From NCBI GenBank assembly GCA_004026145.2, contig CP034992.1, forward strand, positions 11,695,209 to 11,759,208: a stretch of 64,000 nt of DNA. The letters run 5' to 3'. The translations under genes were made by a program, and so were the position numbers. The stretch's first letter is position 1. The number at the start of each line of letters is the position of its first letter. The notes below the pieces were generated by a model, which searched no databases, was not told the origin of the DNA, and worked only from the letters and a program-made list of their open reading frames with translations. This DNA is from Takifugu bimaculatus. Its lineage: Eukaryota; Chordata; Actinopteri; Tetraodontiformes; Tetraodontidae. This document shows, in pieces, positions 26,136-36,337 of this stretch.

Positions 26136-27330
26136 ATGTGCGTCCGGGATATCACAAAACTTACATTGCTGGAGACGGGAGGCACAGACTTCAGCTTGCC
26201 AGTTGCGACCTCATCAACACTAGAGACACTGCAAATCTGCTCAGGCAGGTTGACAAATTGATGAAGTATTCTTAGAATTGTAACCACGACTGAATACTTT
26301 TTTTACGCAAAATGCAATTTGTAAATGGGCATATCCTTTTTCAGTTTAACAAAATGCTCCGACATCAAAATAGCAGCAGGTATATTCGTTCCAGAGAAAT
26401 GCATCCTCTTTTTTTTTTATCGACATTGTGGTATCGCTTGTAACCGATATTTGAGAAGACATCCACTCATGTCTCAAAACTGTTTAGTGGAGTCCCTGAA
26501 GACCGTTTAAGGAAATGGCTGTGATTCTGGGTCTCTTACCTGATAGTCATATTGCTCTAAATGTGTGTAAATTCAGTATTATCCACAGATTAATTAGAAT
26601 CTCCATTGAGATTTAACAAATCCCTTCTCTGTAAATTTTCAGGTACCTTTCTTAATGTGTCTCTTCGCTCATTTTAAGCTCTGGCGCAGATTAGTCCTTC
26701 CATTCTTTCTACAGTATAATTTATCTTTATTGACTGTAATATTAGCGTTTCTCAAATACGTAGATTTTATACAGTATATGGAAACTTAGAACTTAGAAAG
26801 ATACAATTACATTTTGAGTGATGGAGGTTTGCTCTCTTTTAGAGTATAAGTGGGCAAGTATTAACATGAATTGGATGTCTAGAAGGTGAAATACTTTAAA
26901 ATGGCCCAGTGTGAGCGTAAGCTTGCTTCATAAAATTTAATCGGCAATCATGACACGCTCGATGGCTGTTGCATGCTTGAGATCCTCACAGATGCTGTTC
27001 AAAACCTGACAAAAGGTGGATTTCTCCCCATGATTTTGCCATATCTGAAGTGATATTTATATTTATTGTAATTCTATCAGGCGGGGTTGCTGAGTAAGTG
27101 GTTGATTGGCGGGTGATTGGTGACGGTCTAAGCTGCTGGTGCTCTGTCTTGTGCCTTACACATTCTCAAACTACTTCTGCATCCCATCATTACTTGAGGT
27201 GCTCTCTTTTTCTGTACTTTGTTCACACTGAGATGCAGGTCGTGCTGCTGCTCACATGGATACCAATATTACCTTGTTGGTCAGTGTTCAAAAATCATGC
27301 TGTAAACAGTTTTGTACATAAATAAATGTT
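26136..27330 (+). other. rhebl1: 3'UTR of the Rheb-family gene
   Basis: Non-coding AT-rich sequence from the stop to AATAAA at 27321-27326. No other exon is seen in it. Confidence 0.6.
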
Positions 27331-27868
27331 ACTCATTTGATGTGTGGACTGGATTTGTAATCATACAGTAACTGACTGTCTAAAAAAAAACCACTGAAGA
27401 ATCACGTTTGAAAACAAATAAGCAGCAGCTCATTTCTGCGCATTGTGACTTTCACCTATAGAATGTATACATTAAGAAAAATTAGTTATTGTACTAACAG
27501 GCAGAAGATAAATGCCAGTTATCACACAACCTCTTTGGCAGAGAATAATTAACATTAAACTGACCTGATGTTGACTTTAACCCAGTGAAAGCCTGAAAAC
27601 CGCTCCCTTGTATAATTTTTAAATTAAAAGACAGTGCATGACATTGGTCGAGAATGCAATTATTATTTTTTTTACAATTTTATTGATTTTTTAAAGAAAT
27701 CAAATTCATTTTGTGGCAACATCAAAGGGGAGAACTTATATAATGGACATCAAAGAAAACCAGAGATGAAAGGCTTCAAAGAAGTCAATACCTCACTTAA
27801 CTAGGCAACGATCGGGTATCCTGATAGACACTGACCCATTGATAATAGTCCCAGCAAAGCCTCTGTAA

Positions 27869-29623
27869 ATGGCAGCGATTCCCAGGGTTAGTTGGTTTTC
27901 TTTGAACTGCTTTGATTTGTTATTTTATTTAGTGGTGTTTGCTCTGATAACGTCTACCGAAAATGCGCCGCGCCTTAGGCCGAACAATGCCACTCATCGC
28001 GACTATCCATCACCTCTGGTCTCCAGACCGCTGCCCGTCTCCAGTCGCCTGCCCACACCAGCCGCTGGCGTTGGTAGCATGTGTCCTTGTGACGAGCACA
28101 ATGATGCGTGTGACAGTAACTGCTGCTGCGACGCTGACTGTGGCGACCAAGTGGCCCTGTTCACAGGCTGCTCCGTCACCTCTGTTGGCGGCAGCAAGCG
28201 TCTATGCAGCCGGGATGTTGCGCGTTACTCTTTAGGCAACACAAGAGATGGTTATTCCAAACTCCAGTCATCCGTTCGGAGGGAGACGAGCAGCGATCTG
28301 TTTTGCATCCACTCACAGAATGTTGTCGGTGGTTTCTCTCATCCTCCTCCAGAACTTCCTACCGACAGCAGCTTTGACTCCCTTTTTCAACAATTTACCA
28401 GCTTCCTTTTCAGCTCAAGAGAACGTGATGTTCGGATGTCCTCCGCAGAAGGCTCGGCCTTCTCTGGATATCAGTATGGGGATATAATGGTGACCATAGG
28501 AGAGAGGGGAGAGAGGGGGCGGCTCTGGCTGTCGAGCCCTGGTGTGAGCGCTCACTGTGTGGACACCAATCCTGCAGCTTTCCTAGTGGAACAGAGGAGT
28601 CGGTGTTCCAGACATTTGGACCTGAGGAAAGACTGCAGCACTCTGCCAACCCTCAACATGGCATCCTTCACCAGTATTCAAATGTTAGCTGGATGGATTG
28701 ACAATGCCTCAGTGGTTCCCATGGAGGTAACTTCAGTCATCCTCCAGTCTGTGGAAGGGACTCAGTCTGAGCTACAGGTGACTGCTGGAGAAAATCTCCA
28801 CCCCAGACTCCTGAATCAAACTCTCTGCAGTAATGTGGTGCTAAAGGCGGTCTATGTGGTTAAATATACCCCAGCTGGGAAAATCGTGAACGTGATGCTG
28901 TCTCTGGTGATCGGGTTTATCCACGAAGCAGCGCTACCATTACTGCAGGAGTTTCAAATAGCATTTGTTCAGGATGAGGCGACTGTCCACTACAGTGGGA
29001 ATCCCGGATATGCGGTGGGACTTCCTCTTGTGTCTGGAACCATGACAGCAGATGGGATTACTAGAAGCATCAATCCCAGAGACACCATGTCTGTACTGTA
29101 TAGTGCTGCAGACCAGGACTGTCTCAGGAACCCACATCAGCGTTCACCCATCCTGTTCGGTGTTGACTTTGTGTCTGGCTGCACATTAAGATTGGAGGAA
29201 AATGTCAACTGTTCTCTTGTCTCGCAAACTATGTTAAGAGTTCTGAGAGGATCAAATTATCCCCAGTATGTAGCTTCCTCTAGAAACTCCCCATTAGATG
29301 CTCCCCAAGACTGGCTGCCAATCAGGAGCAACTTCCATCCTGGGGGAATACAGGGTTGCAGCATCCCTGTGTCATTTCATCTGGAAATGAAGTGGACCAA
29401 ATATGGGTCTCTGGTGAACCCCCAGGCTCAGCTTGTGAGCATCCAGGAAATAATACAAACCGGGAACAGCAGTTTGGCCTTGTTATCCGGAGGCACCAAC
29501 ATCGTGCCAGTCAGCATCTCAGTGTCTTTTGTAGCTGTCAGCGCTGGTGCTTCACCTGTTTACAGAGCAAAGCCCACTGTCGATGCAACACTACCTTCTA
29601 ACTTCTTTTACCCTTTAGTCTAA
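27869..29623 (+). CDS. tctn1: Tectonic-1-like protein in a single uninterrupted exon
   Basis: One open frame of 584 codons encodes a complete tectonic. It has an N-terminal hydrophobic segment (LLFYLVVFALI, about residues 17-27), a cysteine cluster CPCDEHNDACDSNCCCDADC (about 72-91), a central region with NPAAFLV, SGNPGYAVGLPL and DWLPI, and the signature KWTKYGSLVNPQAQ (about 506-519) before a C-terminal NFFYPLV. These agree best with tectonic-1 rather than tectonic-2 or -3. Tectonics belong to the MKS/B9 complex at the ciliary transition zone and affect Hedgehog signalling. TCTN genes in mammals have many introns, so absence of introns suggests a retrocopy; AATAAA (29707-29712) is followed by ten A residues at 29726-29735. 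The frame is intact, so it may be functional. A plus-strand acceptor-like sequence ends at about 27931, so an upstream exon could replace the first about 21 codons. Confidence 0.9.
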   Translation: MAAIPRVSWFSLNCFDLLFYLVVFALITSTENAPRLRPNNATHRDYPSPLVSRPLPVSSRLPTPAAGVGSMCPCDEHNDACDSNCCCDADCGDQVALFTGCSVTSVGGSKRLCSRDVARYSLGNTRDGYSKLQSSVRRETSSDLFCIHSQNVVGGFSHPPPELPTDSSFDSLFQQFTSFLFSSRERDVRMSSAEGSAFSGYQYGDIMVTIGERGERGRLWLSSPGVSAHCVDTNPAAFLVEQRSRCSRHLDLRKDCSTLPTLNMASFTSIQMLAGWIDNASVVPMEVTSVILQSVEGTQSELQVTAGENLHPRLLNQTLCSNVVLKAVYVVKYTPAGKIVNVMLSLVIGFIHEAALPLLQEFQIAFVQDEATVHYSGNPGYAVGLPLVSGTMTADGITRSINPRDTMSVLYSAADQDCLRNPHQRSPILFGVDFVSGCTLRLEENVNCSLVSQTMLRVLRGSNYPQYVASSRNSPLDAPQDWLPIRSNFHPGGIQGCSIPVSFHLEMKWTKYGSLVNPQAQLVSIQEIIQTGNSSLALLSGGTNIVPVSISVSFVAVSAGASPVYRAKPTVDATLPSNFFYPLV

Positions 29624-29706
29624 TCTCTGATTTTGTTCCCAGTTACTGTGTGTGGCTGATTGATGTGGCATAGCTTTTTTGTGGTCCTGAGTGTGAAACA
29701 CAAAGA

Positions 29707-29735
29707 AATAAAGGATAAACATACTAAAAAAAAAA
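29707..29735 (+). terminator. Polyadenylation signal and A10 tract after tctn1
   Basis: AATAAA at 29707-29712 is followed 13 bp later by ten consecutive A residues. This is the spacing expected of a reverse-transcribed poly(A) end. It could also be an ordinary A-rich stretch. Confidence 0.5.
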
Positions 29736-30020
29736 GACTCTTTATGTGCCTTTATGTGACAATAATAACCATTCCTGCAAATTCCTCGGTTCCCATTCCC
29801 TCGTGGGCTTTGAAATCACAAATTAAACCCAATGACAAAACGTTTAACTCACGATATCAATACGTCCGACGTTTTTTAAAACTGTAAAATGAACCAAATT
29901 TCCATCACGACTGCAAACACCCGCTGCGTGACGTCAGCTTGCAAACGGAAGCTGTCATCAGCAACATCCGGCTACATGCGAGCGAGTCGGGCTGCACGAA
30001 GGTGATACTTCGAATGGAAT

Positions 30021-32944
30021 ATGGAGTGTGTAAGTTATCCGCCTTTCTTGGTCTTCCACGGGTAGGCTGGCCCAGTCGAAACCATTTAAATGCTTGGATT
30101 TGACTGGTGTAACTTTCGAAGGCACGGGAAAATTGTCAGCTAACTAGCTTAGCATAGAACAGTAGAGCAGTCTCACGGTCATGTAGGTAATTGACAGCGA
30201 CTGTTTTTTTTAGGGCGACCTTTGTAATATACATCTTCAATAAGATAGACACTGTATTATCTTATTATGTTAACTGTCTCACAAGTCATTGTTAAATTAA
30301 AAAGTTCTTCCAGCGGGTTTGGATCATCACATTTAGCTTTAATGCTAAAGTTACGCTATCGATGCTGTCTGTGCGGCATCCGGACTTGTTTAAAGTAAAG
30401 AGTAATAACGTCCGTTATAAAGTGATAATTGAATACACGTTTAATGATTGTTTAAAAAAACAAGCTTACAATAATGTTTTGACCAAAATCTTCGTCCCTC
30501 CTTTATAAACCTATGATAAAATCCTGCGCACTTTTTGTGTCACATCATTTCCCTTCTTAATTGGGTATAATCCTGTACATAGAATTAAAAGATTACGAAT
30601 AATTGTTAACTTAAAATGAAACGACGCCCAAGCTAACATATGAATGGCCTCATTACCACTCCCAAAATCCCTAACGTGTAACAAATGCCCAACATATTTG
30701 ATCTCTGATATTTCAGATTCCAGCAACTATTGAAGATCTTGAGGGCAAAAAGGATTGTGTTCATGAGGGTAAATATAAGTATATATATTAAAAAAATCAA
30801 TATATTCATATAACGAAAGATGGAAGCATAACCAAACATTGTCCTGAAAATTCCCTTTCATTGCTTTAGACCCGGAGCACAATGTGTACACCAGGTTTAT
30901 GAAGTCGCACCGCTGTTATGACCTCGTGCCCACGAGCTCCAAATTGGTTGTGTTTGATACGTCTCTTCAGGTGAAACACATTTCCCCGATCATTCCCTGA
31001 TTCCAGTAGCTTCCGCTTAGGCCATCAAATGAAACTGAATCTGTTTGACAGGTCAAGAAAGCATTTTTTGCTCTTGTTTCTAATGGGGTACGAGCCTGCA
31101 CCTCTGTGGGACAGTAAGAAGCAGTGCTTTGTTGGTAAGCATAAAAAAGTGAACTCAACCCAGTCTGTGTTAATAAGAGAATGATTCACTACTGTTCACG
31201 TGTCTCTATAGGGATGCTAACCATAACAGATTTCATCAACATCCTTCATCGTTACTACAAATCTCCATTGGTAAGATACTGGAATCAGCACCTTTTCCTT
31301 TTGAATAATAGCATCACCTGGAACATAAGCTGCATTGCAATGTTTACCTTTTTCATTCAGGTTCAAATATATGAGTTGGAAGAGCACAAAATTGAAACCT
31401 GGAGAGGTGAGCACCATTGAATGCCTAACGTTGTGTCATTTCTACTGAGAGCTGACAGCTAACAAAACTATTGTCTGCTTTTATTTATCATAGAGGTTTA
31501 CCTTCAAGACTCATTCAAGCCCTTGGTTTGCATATCTCCTAGTGCTAGGTGTGATTTTTCTTTTCTTGGTAGCGATATTTTTTAATACTTTTTTGCTACA
31601 ATTGACCTGGTTCCTGGATGATCATATAGCTGTTCATTCAGTTGATGTCAAGAGTCACCTGGATACTTTTTCTTTGCTTCTGTAACAGTTTGTATGATGC
31701 AGTTTCATCCCTGCTGAAGAACAAGATCCACAGGCTGCCTGTGATCGACCCCCTGACAGGGAACACCCTCTACATTCTCACACACAAGAGAATTCTCAAG
31801 TTTCTGAAGCTTTTTGTGAGTCACTGTTGCCTGACAATACTTAAATCTACTTGTTGTTGTTGGCTACATGTTAAGTGTATAATTACTGATTTAGAATTTC
31901 AGTCAGTTCTCTGTGTTTTTACAACCCCCCTTTCAGATATCAGAGATGCCTAAGCCGTCATTTTTGAGCCAAAGCATTGGGGAACTGAACATAGGAACAT
32001 TCCAGAACATAGCGGTGGTGCGTGCAGACACGCCGCTGTACACGGCACTGGGGATTTTTGTGGAGCAGCGTGTGTCCGCACTGCCTGTTGTGGATGACAG
32101 AGGTATCAAACACGTCTGACTGCTTTCTTCAGGAGGTTTCCCATGTTTTGGTGCTAACGCGCTGCCTCTGTCTTGCAGGCCGAGTGGTGGACATCTACTC
32201 AAAGTTTGACGTGATTGTAAGTTCTTCGCCTTGAAGTCGACAGTCGCGGCGCAAAATGCCGAAACCTCTAATCTGAAGGCTTTTGCTCACTTAGAACCTG
32301 GCGGCCGAGAAGACATACAACAACCTGGATGTGACAGTGACCAAAGCCTTACAGCATCGCTCTCAGTACTTTGAAGGGGTGTTGACCTGCAACAGACACG
32401 AGACCCTGGAGACCATCATCAACAGACTTGTGGACGCCGAGGTGATGCTTCCCCCTCGTTAACGGGGCTCTTTTCCCCTTAACCTTTCTGTGCCTGTGAG
32501 TGGTCACACCTCAGAAGCTACTGTGGCAGGAAAACAGTGCAGAGAAAACCCACACAGTGGTGAAATGGGTGCTTCAACCTGACAAAGAAAGAGCTGTGGA
32601 GAAAGGAACCAGCAACACAATCAGATATGTGTAAATTTCTCGTGTCTCTGTTGCTAGCTAAAAAGAGCGGTTGCTAAGGTATTTCTGAGCCCTAGAGGTG
32701 TTTGATAGGACAGCTCCAGATAAAAGCACGTGGGTAACATCTCCTGTTTTTCTTTCAGGTGCACAGGCTGGTGGTGGTGGACGAGCAGGAGGTGGTGAAG
32801 GGAATCGTCTCGCTTTCAGATATCCTCCAGGCCCTCGTGCTGACTGACGGCGACGCCGGTGAGTCCAAGCCGCTCATCTGCAGCTCATTTTCGACCGTTT
32901 TCTCCTTTGTAACGTCTGATCTGGCCAACACAGGTGCCGTGTGA
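30021..32944 (+). CDS. prkag1: AMPK gamma-1 subunit (PRKAG1), with an apparent +1 frameshift in exon 4
   Basis: Thirteen coding exons (30021-30029, 30717-30768, 30870-30970, 31052-31134, 31212-31270, 31361-31406, 31494-31548, 31689-31815, 31937-32102, 32179-32216, 32295-32441, 32759-32858, 32934-32944) total 994 nt. Without one extra base they encode 330 residues (human 331). The start is MECIPATIEDLEGKK, with ATG at 30021 chosen because only this frame fits exon 2. Four CBS motifs are visible: the first around SHRCYDLVPTSSKLVVFDTS, the second around SSLLKNKIHRLPVIDP, the third around IGTFQNIAVV/FVEQRVSALPVVDD, the fourth around VHRLVVVDEQEVVKGIVSLSD. They bind AMP/ADP/ATP and make AMPK an energy sensor. 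The coding frame breaks at 31097, where an extra T follows VRA before PLWDSKKQCF. All splice sites are intact, so this may be an assembly error. AATAAA is at 33984-33989. Confidence 0.95.
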
Positions 32945-33899
32945 GGAAGTTGTGAAAACAGAAAAAGGCTGCATTTTTGTAGAAGGTGGTCGACTGCGAG
33001 GGGCGTCGAGCCAACAGGCATATGGATCATCATCATCATCCCCATGTATCTTACATACCACCTTTCCCTTAGATGAAGAGCTGACAGTCCAGCAAAATAG
33101 AACTGTGATAGTGGTCAATACCACCTGCAACACAAGAATCTCGTGGAGAGGAAGTGGCATCATTCCCAATTTACTGAATCTGCATGATTGCCCAGGAATC
33201 CTTCAACCTACCTGTGATCATTTTTGGTCACAGCATTTGAGTTCAATGAGGAGACTGAAATCCAGAAGCACACAGCTGCTTACAGGAGCCTTAAAACACA
33301 ATTGACCTTCTTTATATCATCAGAGCACTCACATGCTAGCGACTGGTGGTTGATTATACAGTATTTATACCAGACTCGTTTAGTGGCAACACCCCATAGA
33401 AGTACTGTACTGGTATGTCTGAGTGGATGCACCATACAAACACCACATAGCTGCTAGCTCTGTGCAAACGTCGTTCAATATTTATTTAATTTCATCATAT
33501 CCTGAGTCAGAGTATTTAGGATTTTCTAAATTCCTGCAGCTAAGAAAGAAACCTGGATGATTTCTGCCCATCCTTGTAAAGCATCCAGGTCATTGCTGAA
33601 TCGGCTCTTTATTTTGCTTTGACGTGGAACAAAGTGCGTGCTTTTCATTTTTCTCTAAGCTGCACTTTTGGTTTCCGTGATATTAAAGGGATTCACTTTT
33701 ACAGACATGTCCCAACAGTGGATTCAGTCAGGTGTTCTCGTCCAGTTATATTTCTGTATGCAGGTAATTATAGACAACAATAATATTGATGTGTTACAGG
33801 TTCATTGTAGATGTCAGTTGTTTCGCAATGTTAAGTTCACTAAAGACCAGCATTTAAAAAGAAACCACACCATATTTCATGTTTTGGTATGTATAAAAA

Positions 33900-33938
<39 letters not shown>

Positions 33939-33990
33939 GGTTTTGTACTAATCTGCATTTAGAGGATAATTTAACAAAAGAGCAATAAAA
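32945..33990 (+). other. prkag1: 3'UTR of prkag1
   Basis: Runs from the stop codon to AATAAA at 33984-33989 and includes a TA/CA simple repeat near 33898-33940. It nearly abuts the acvr1b 3' end on the opposite strand. Confidence 0.6.
33898..33940. repeat. (TA)n(CA)n microsatellite
   Basis: TATATA grading into CACACA within the prkag1 3'UTR. Confidence 0.9.
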
Positions 33991-34025
33991 ACCTTTGACC
34001 TTCTGCCTTTTCTATATTACTGTGT

Positions 34026-36337
34026 TTTATTTACCTACTTATAAAAACATTATGAAGATATACTGTAGTTGTGTGCAGTAAATAAATAGACACTATGTAG
34101 GCAACAACTGCATTTATTATTCCATGTGTGAAGGTACATGATTGGAGATCTGAGGGGGGTCTTTACACAGATGCAGTTCTTTGTTGTGGCCAGATGACTG
34201 ATTTCAGACTTGGACTTTATTTGGGGGGTAGAAAACATCAAAGACGCTATATGTACGATCCCAACTACTTATTAGACAGACGTATCCCCCCATAACTAAA
34301 ATGACATTTCAGATGAGAAGTATAAATCACACACAGGCCAGACAGCATTGAGATATTTCAGTAGTATTTAAATCCCCCCGACACACACATTCTTGTTTTT
34401 ATACCTTCATAAGGACCCTCGCCTCCTACCCTCAAACTGACCTTTGGACTTCTGAAGACCAGCCAAAATGTCCTCACAAACAAAAACAAAAAACCACACG
34501 CTTTCCCGTCAGCGAAACCGACCGCGGCGGTTTCTATAAACATTCTCGTTTCCGTTGGTGAGAGATTGGAGGAACAAACAAAACGAGCCCACGGCCAGGG
34601 TCTATTTAGAGAGGACAGGTTTGGTTTGAATGCTGCGAGGTCAGTAGGGATGCACAGGTGGCCTTTTAGGCCCTGAGAGCAACAAACAACATTAAAAAAA
34701 ATAAATAACATACACAGACGGTACCTGTTGAACGTACATACAAAGACAAACATGCAGCCTGCAACATAAATGTAGGCAGTGATTTATGAATGAACCCATG
34801 TATAATTTACACAGTGAAGAGGTAGTGAATCAACACGAGGAGAAAAATGATTAGGATTATAGTATTATAACTTTAAATCTCAGAAAGATAGCAAGAGAAG
34901 CCTCACGTTTTCTTCCAACAACAACAAAAATTTGTATAAAACACTTAAATACAATCAGCATTAAATCTCATTAACACACATACACACGCACGCACACTAT
35001 TATTATTTTAAAAAATTAATATATGTGCAGTGGTTATAGGTACTTGGCCTGGGAGGATGTGCCCTGAGGGGAAAAGAACAGTGGATATACAGTAGTTTGG
35101 AAAAAAAATATTATATATATTATATATATAATCTAGGTTCAGATTCCGTATTTTTTTAAAAAGACAAAATACATTTGTGCCTTAGATTGAAGACGCAGTG
35201 ATAAATAATAAATAACAGTGGCTGCTGCTGCCGGAGACAGATGTTTACAGGAGTGTTGGACTGGGACAACTGTTGACTGTTGTCGGCTGAACAACAGACA
35301 GAAGCTGCGTTCACTTTAGCGTTTAAGAGGGAGATTCTGGAAACAGATTTCCAACCTGATCCCAGTGAAGTTCACGGCCTCCTGGCAGCCCTTCCAACAC
35401 ATTTCAGCCCCCCCGTTTTACTGTCTCGCACTCTTTAATTCATGTTTTGTTTTTTTGTTTTTAAATCGCTTCCTCGATTTCAGACATAAATAAAGGACAG
35501 TGCCCACTTTTGCTGCTTGTAGAATCACTTACAAAAGACAATTCTTTTTAGAAGCCAAATTATGTCCTCGCCGATTCCTTTTATCAAGCAGTAAATGAGG
35601 AACACTCTTTGTCGGCGCCGTAAGCATAAAAAAAACCTGAGGTTGACAACATTTTATGGAGAATGGCTCCAGGCAACATGTCCAAAGAGCAACGCCACAA
35701 ACGGAAAGTTGCCCTAATGTTCCAGTGACTTTGAAGACCTTGCTGAAAGTGGACGAGCTGCATTCAAACCCCTCTCAAAGCTACTCCGTACGCGCTCACG
35801 TGGTCGTCAGGCTGACTGAAGTTCACATTTGCAGTAAAATAGGTTTTTCCACTCTGTGGAGGATGTTTTTACAGGATGTGGCACAAAAGCAAAACCAGAA
35901 ATACCCTTAGATCAACAATGAAACCAGCAAATATTGGAAAAGGAGTTCATCTCTTATTGAAAACACCGTCAACGCCTTCAATGATCCCAATTTCCCGTTC
36001 CAAAAATAAAGAAAAAAACAATTGCATTTATGAGGATGATGTCTTCTTACGAACTAGTGTAAAGAGACAAAAAAAAAAGTTGGTGTAGGGTAGAAGTAGC
36101 TGAGGACACAGAGGGAAAACTGGTCTTGGTAGTGTGGCTGGATAAGCGAGGTAGGGGGTTGTCAGGAATCATGTGGCTCCCAAAGTGTCAAGAGTGTCTA
36201 CGCAATCCCGTTTTAAAAGTGCGACTCCTCGTTTCTCTTACGTTGTGCGTTCCTTGAGAAAGCCCTTCCCGTTTTGCAGCGTTTCCTCTGTCCGCCTGTC
36301 CGTCCGTCCGTCCGTCGCGGCGCTCGGTTGCCCGAGC
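34026..36337 (-). other. acvr1b: Probable 3'UTR of acvr1b
   Basis: Non-coding sequence between the acvr1b stop and a minus-strand AATAAA at 34026-34031, about 2.3 kb. Its end lies within about 40 bp of the prkag1 polyadenylation signal. A (TCCG)n-like patch is seen near 36293-36315. No other gene was recognised. Confidence 0.5.

Noticed and set aside
27797..27905. Minus-strand open frame ending at 27797 with LTLGIAAIYRGFAGTIINGS, followed by a minus-strand AATAAA near 27680
   Set aside because: It overlaps the tctn1 start and has only a weak acceptor. No family could be named and no second exon was found, so it is not reported as a gene.
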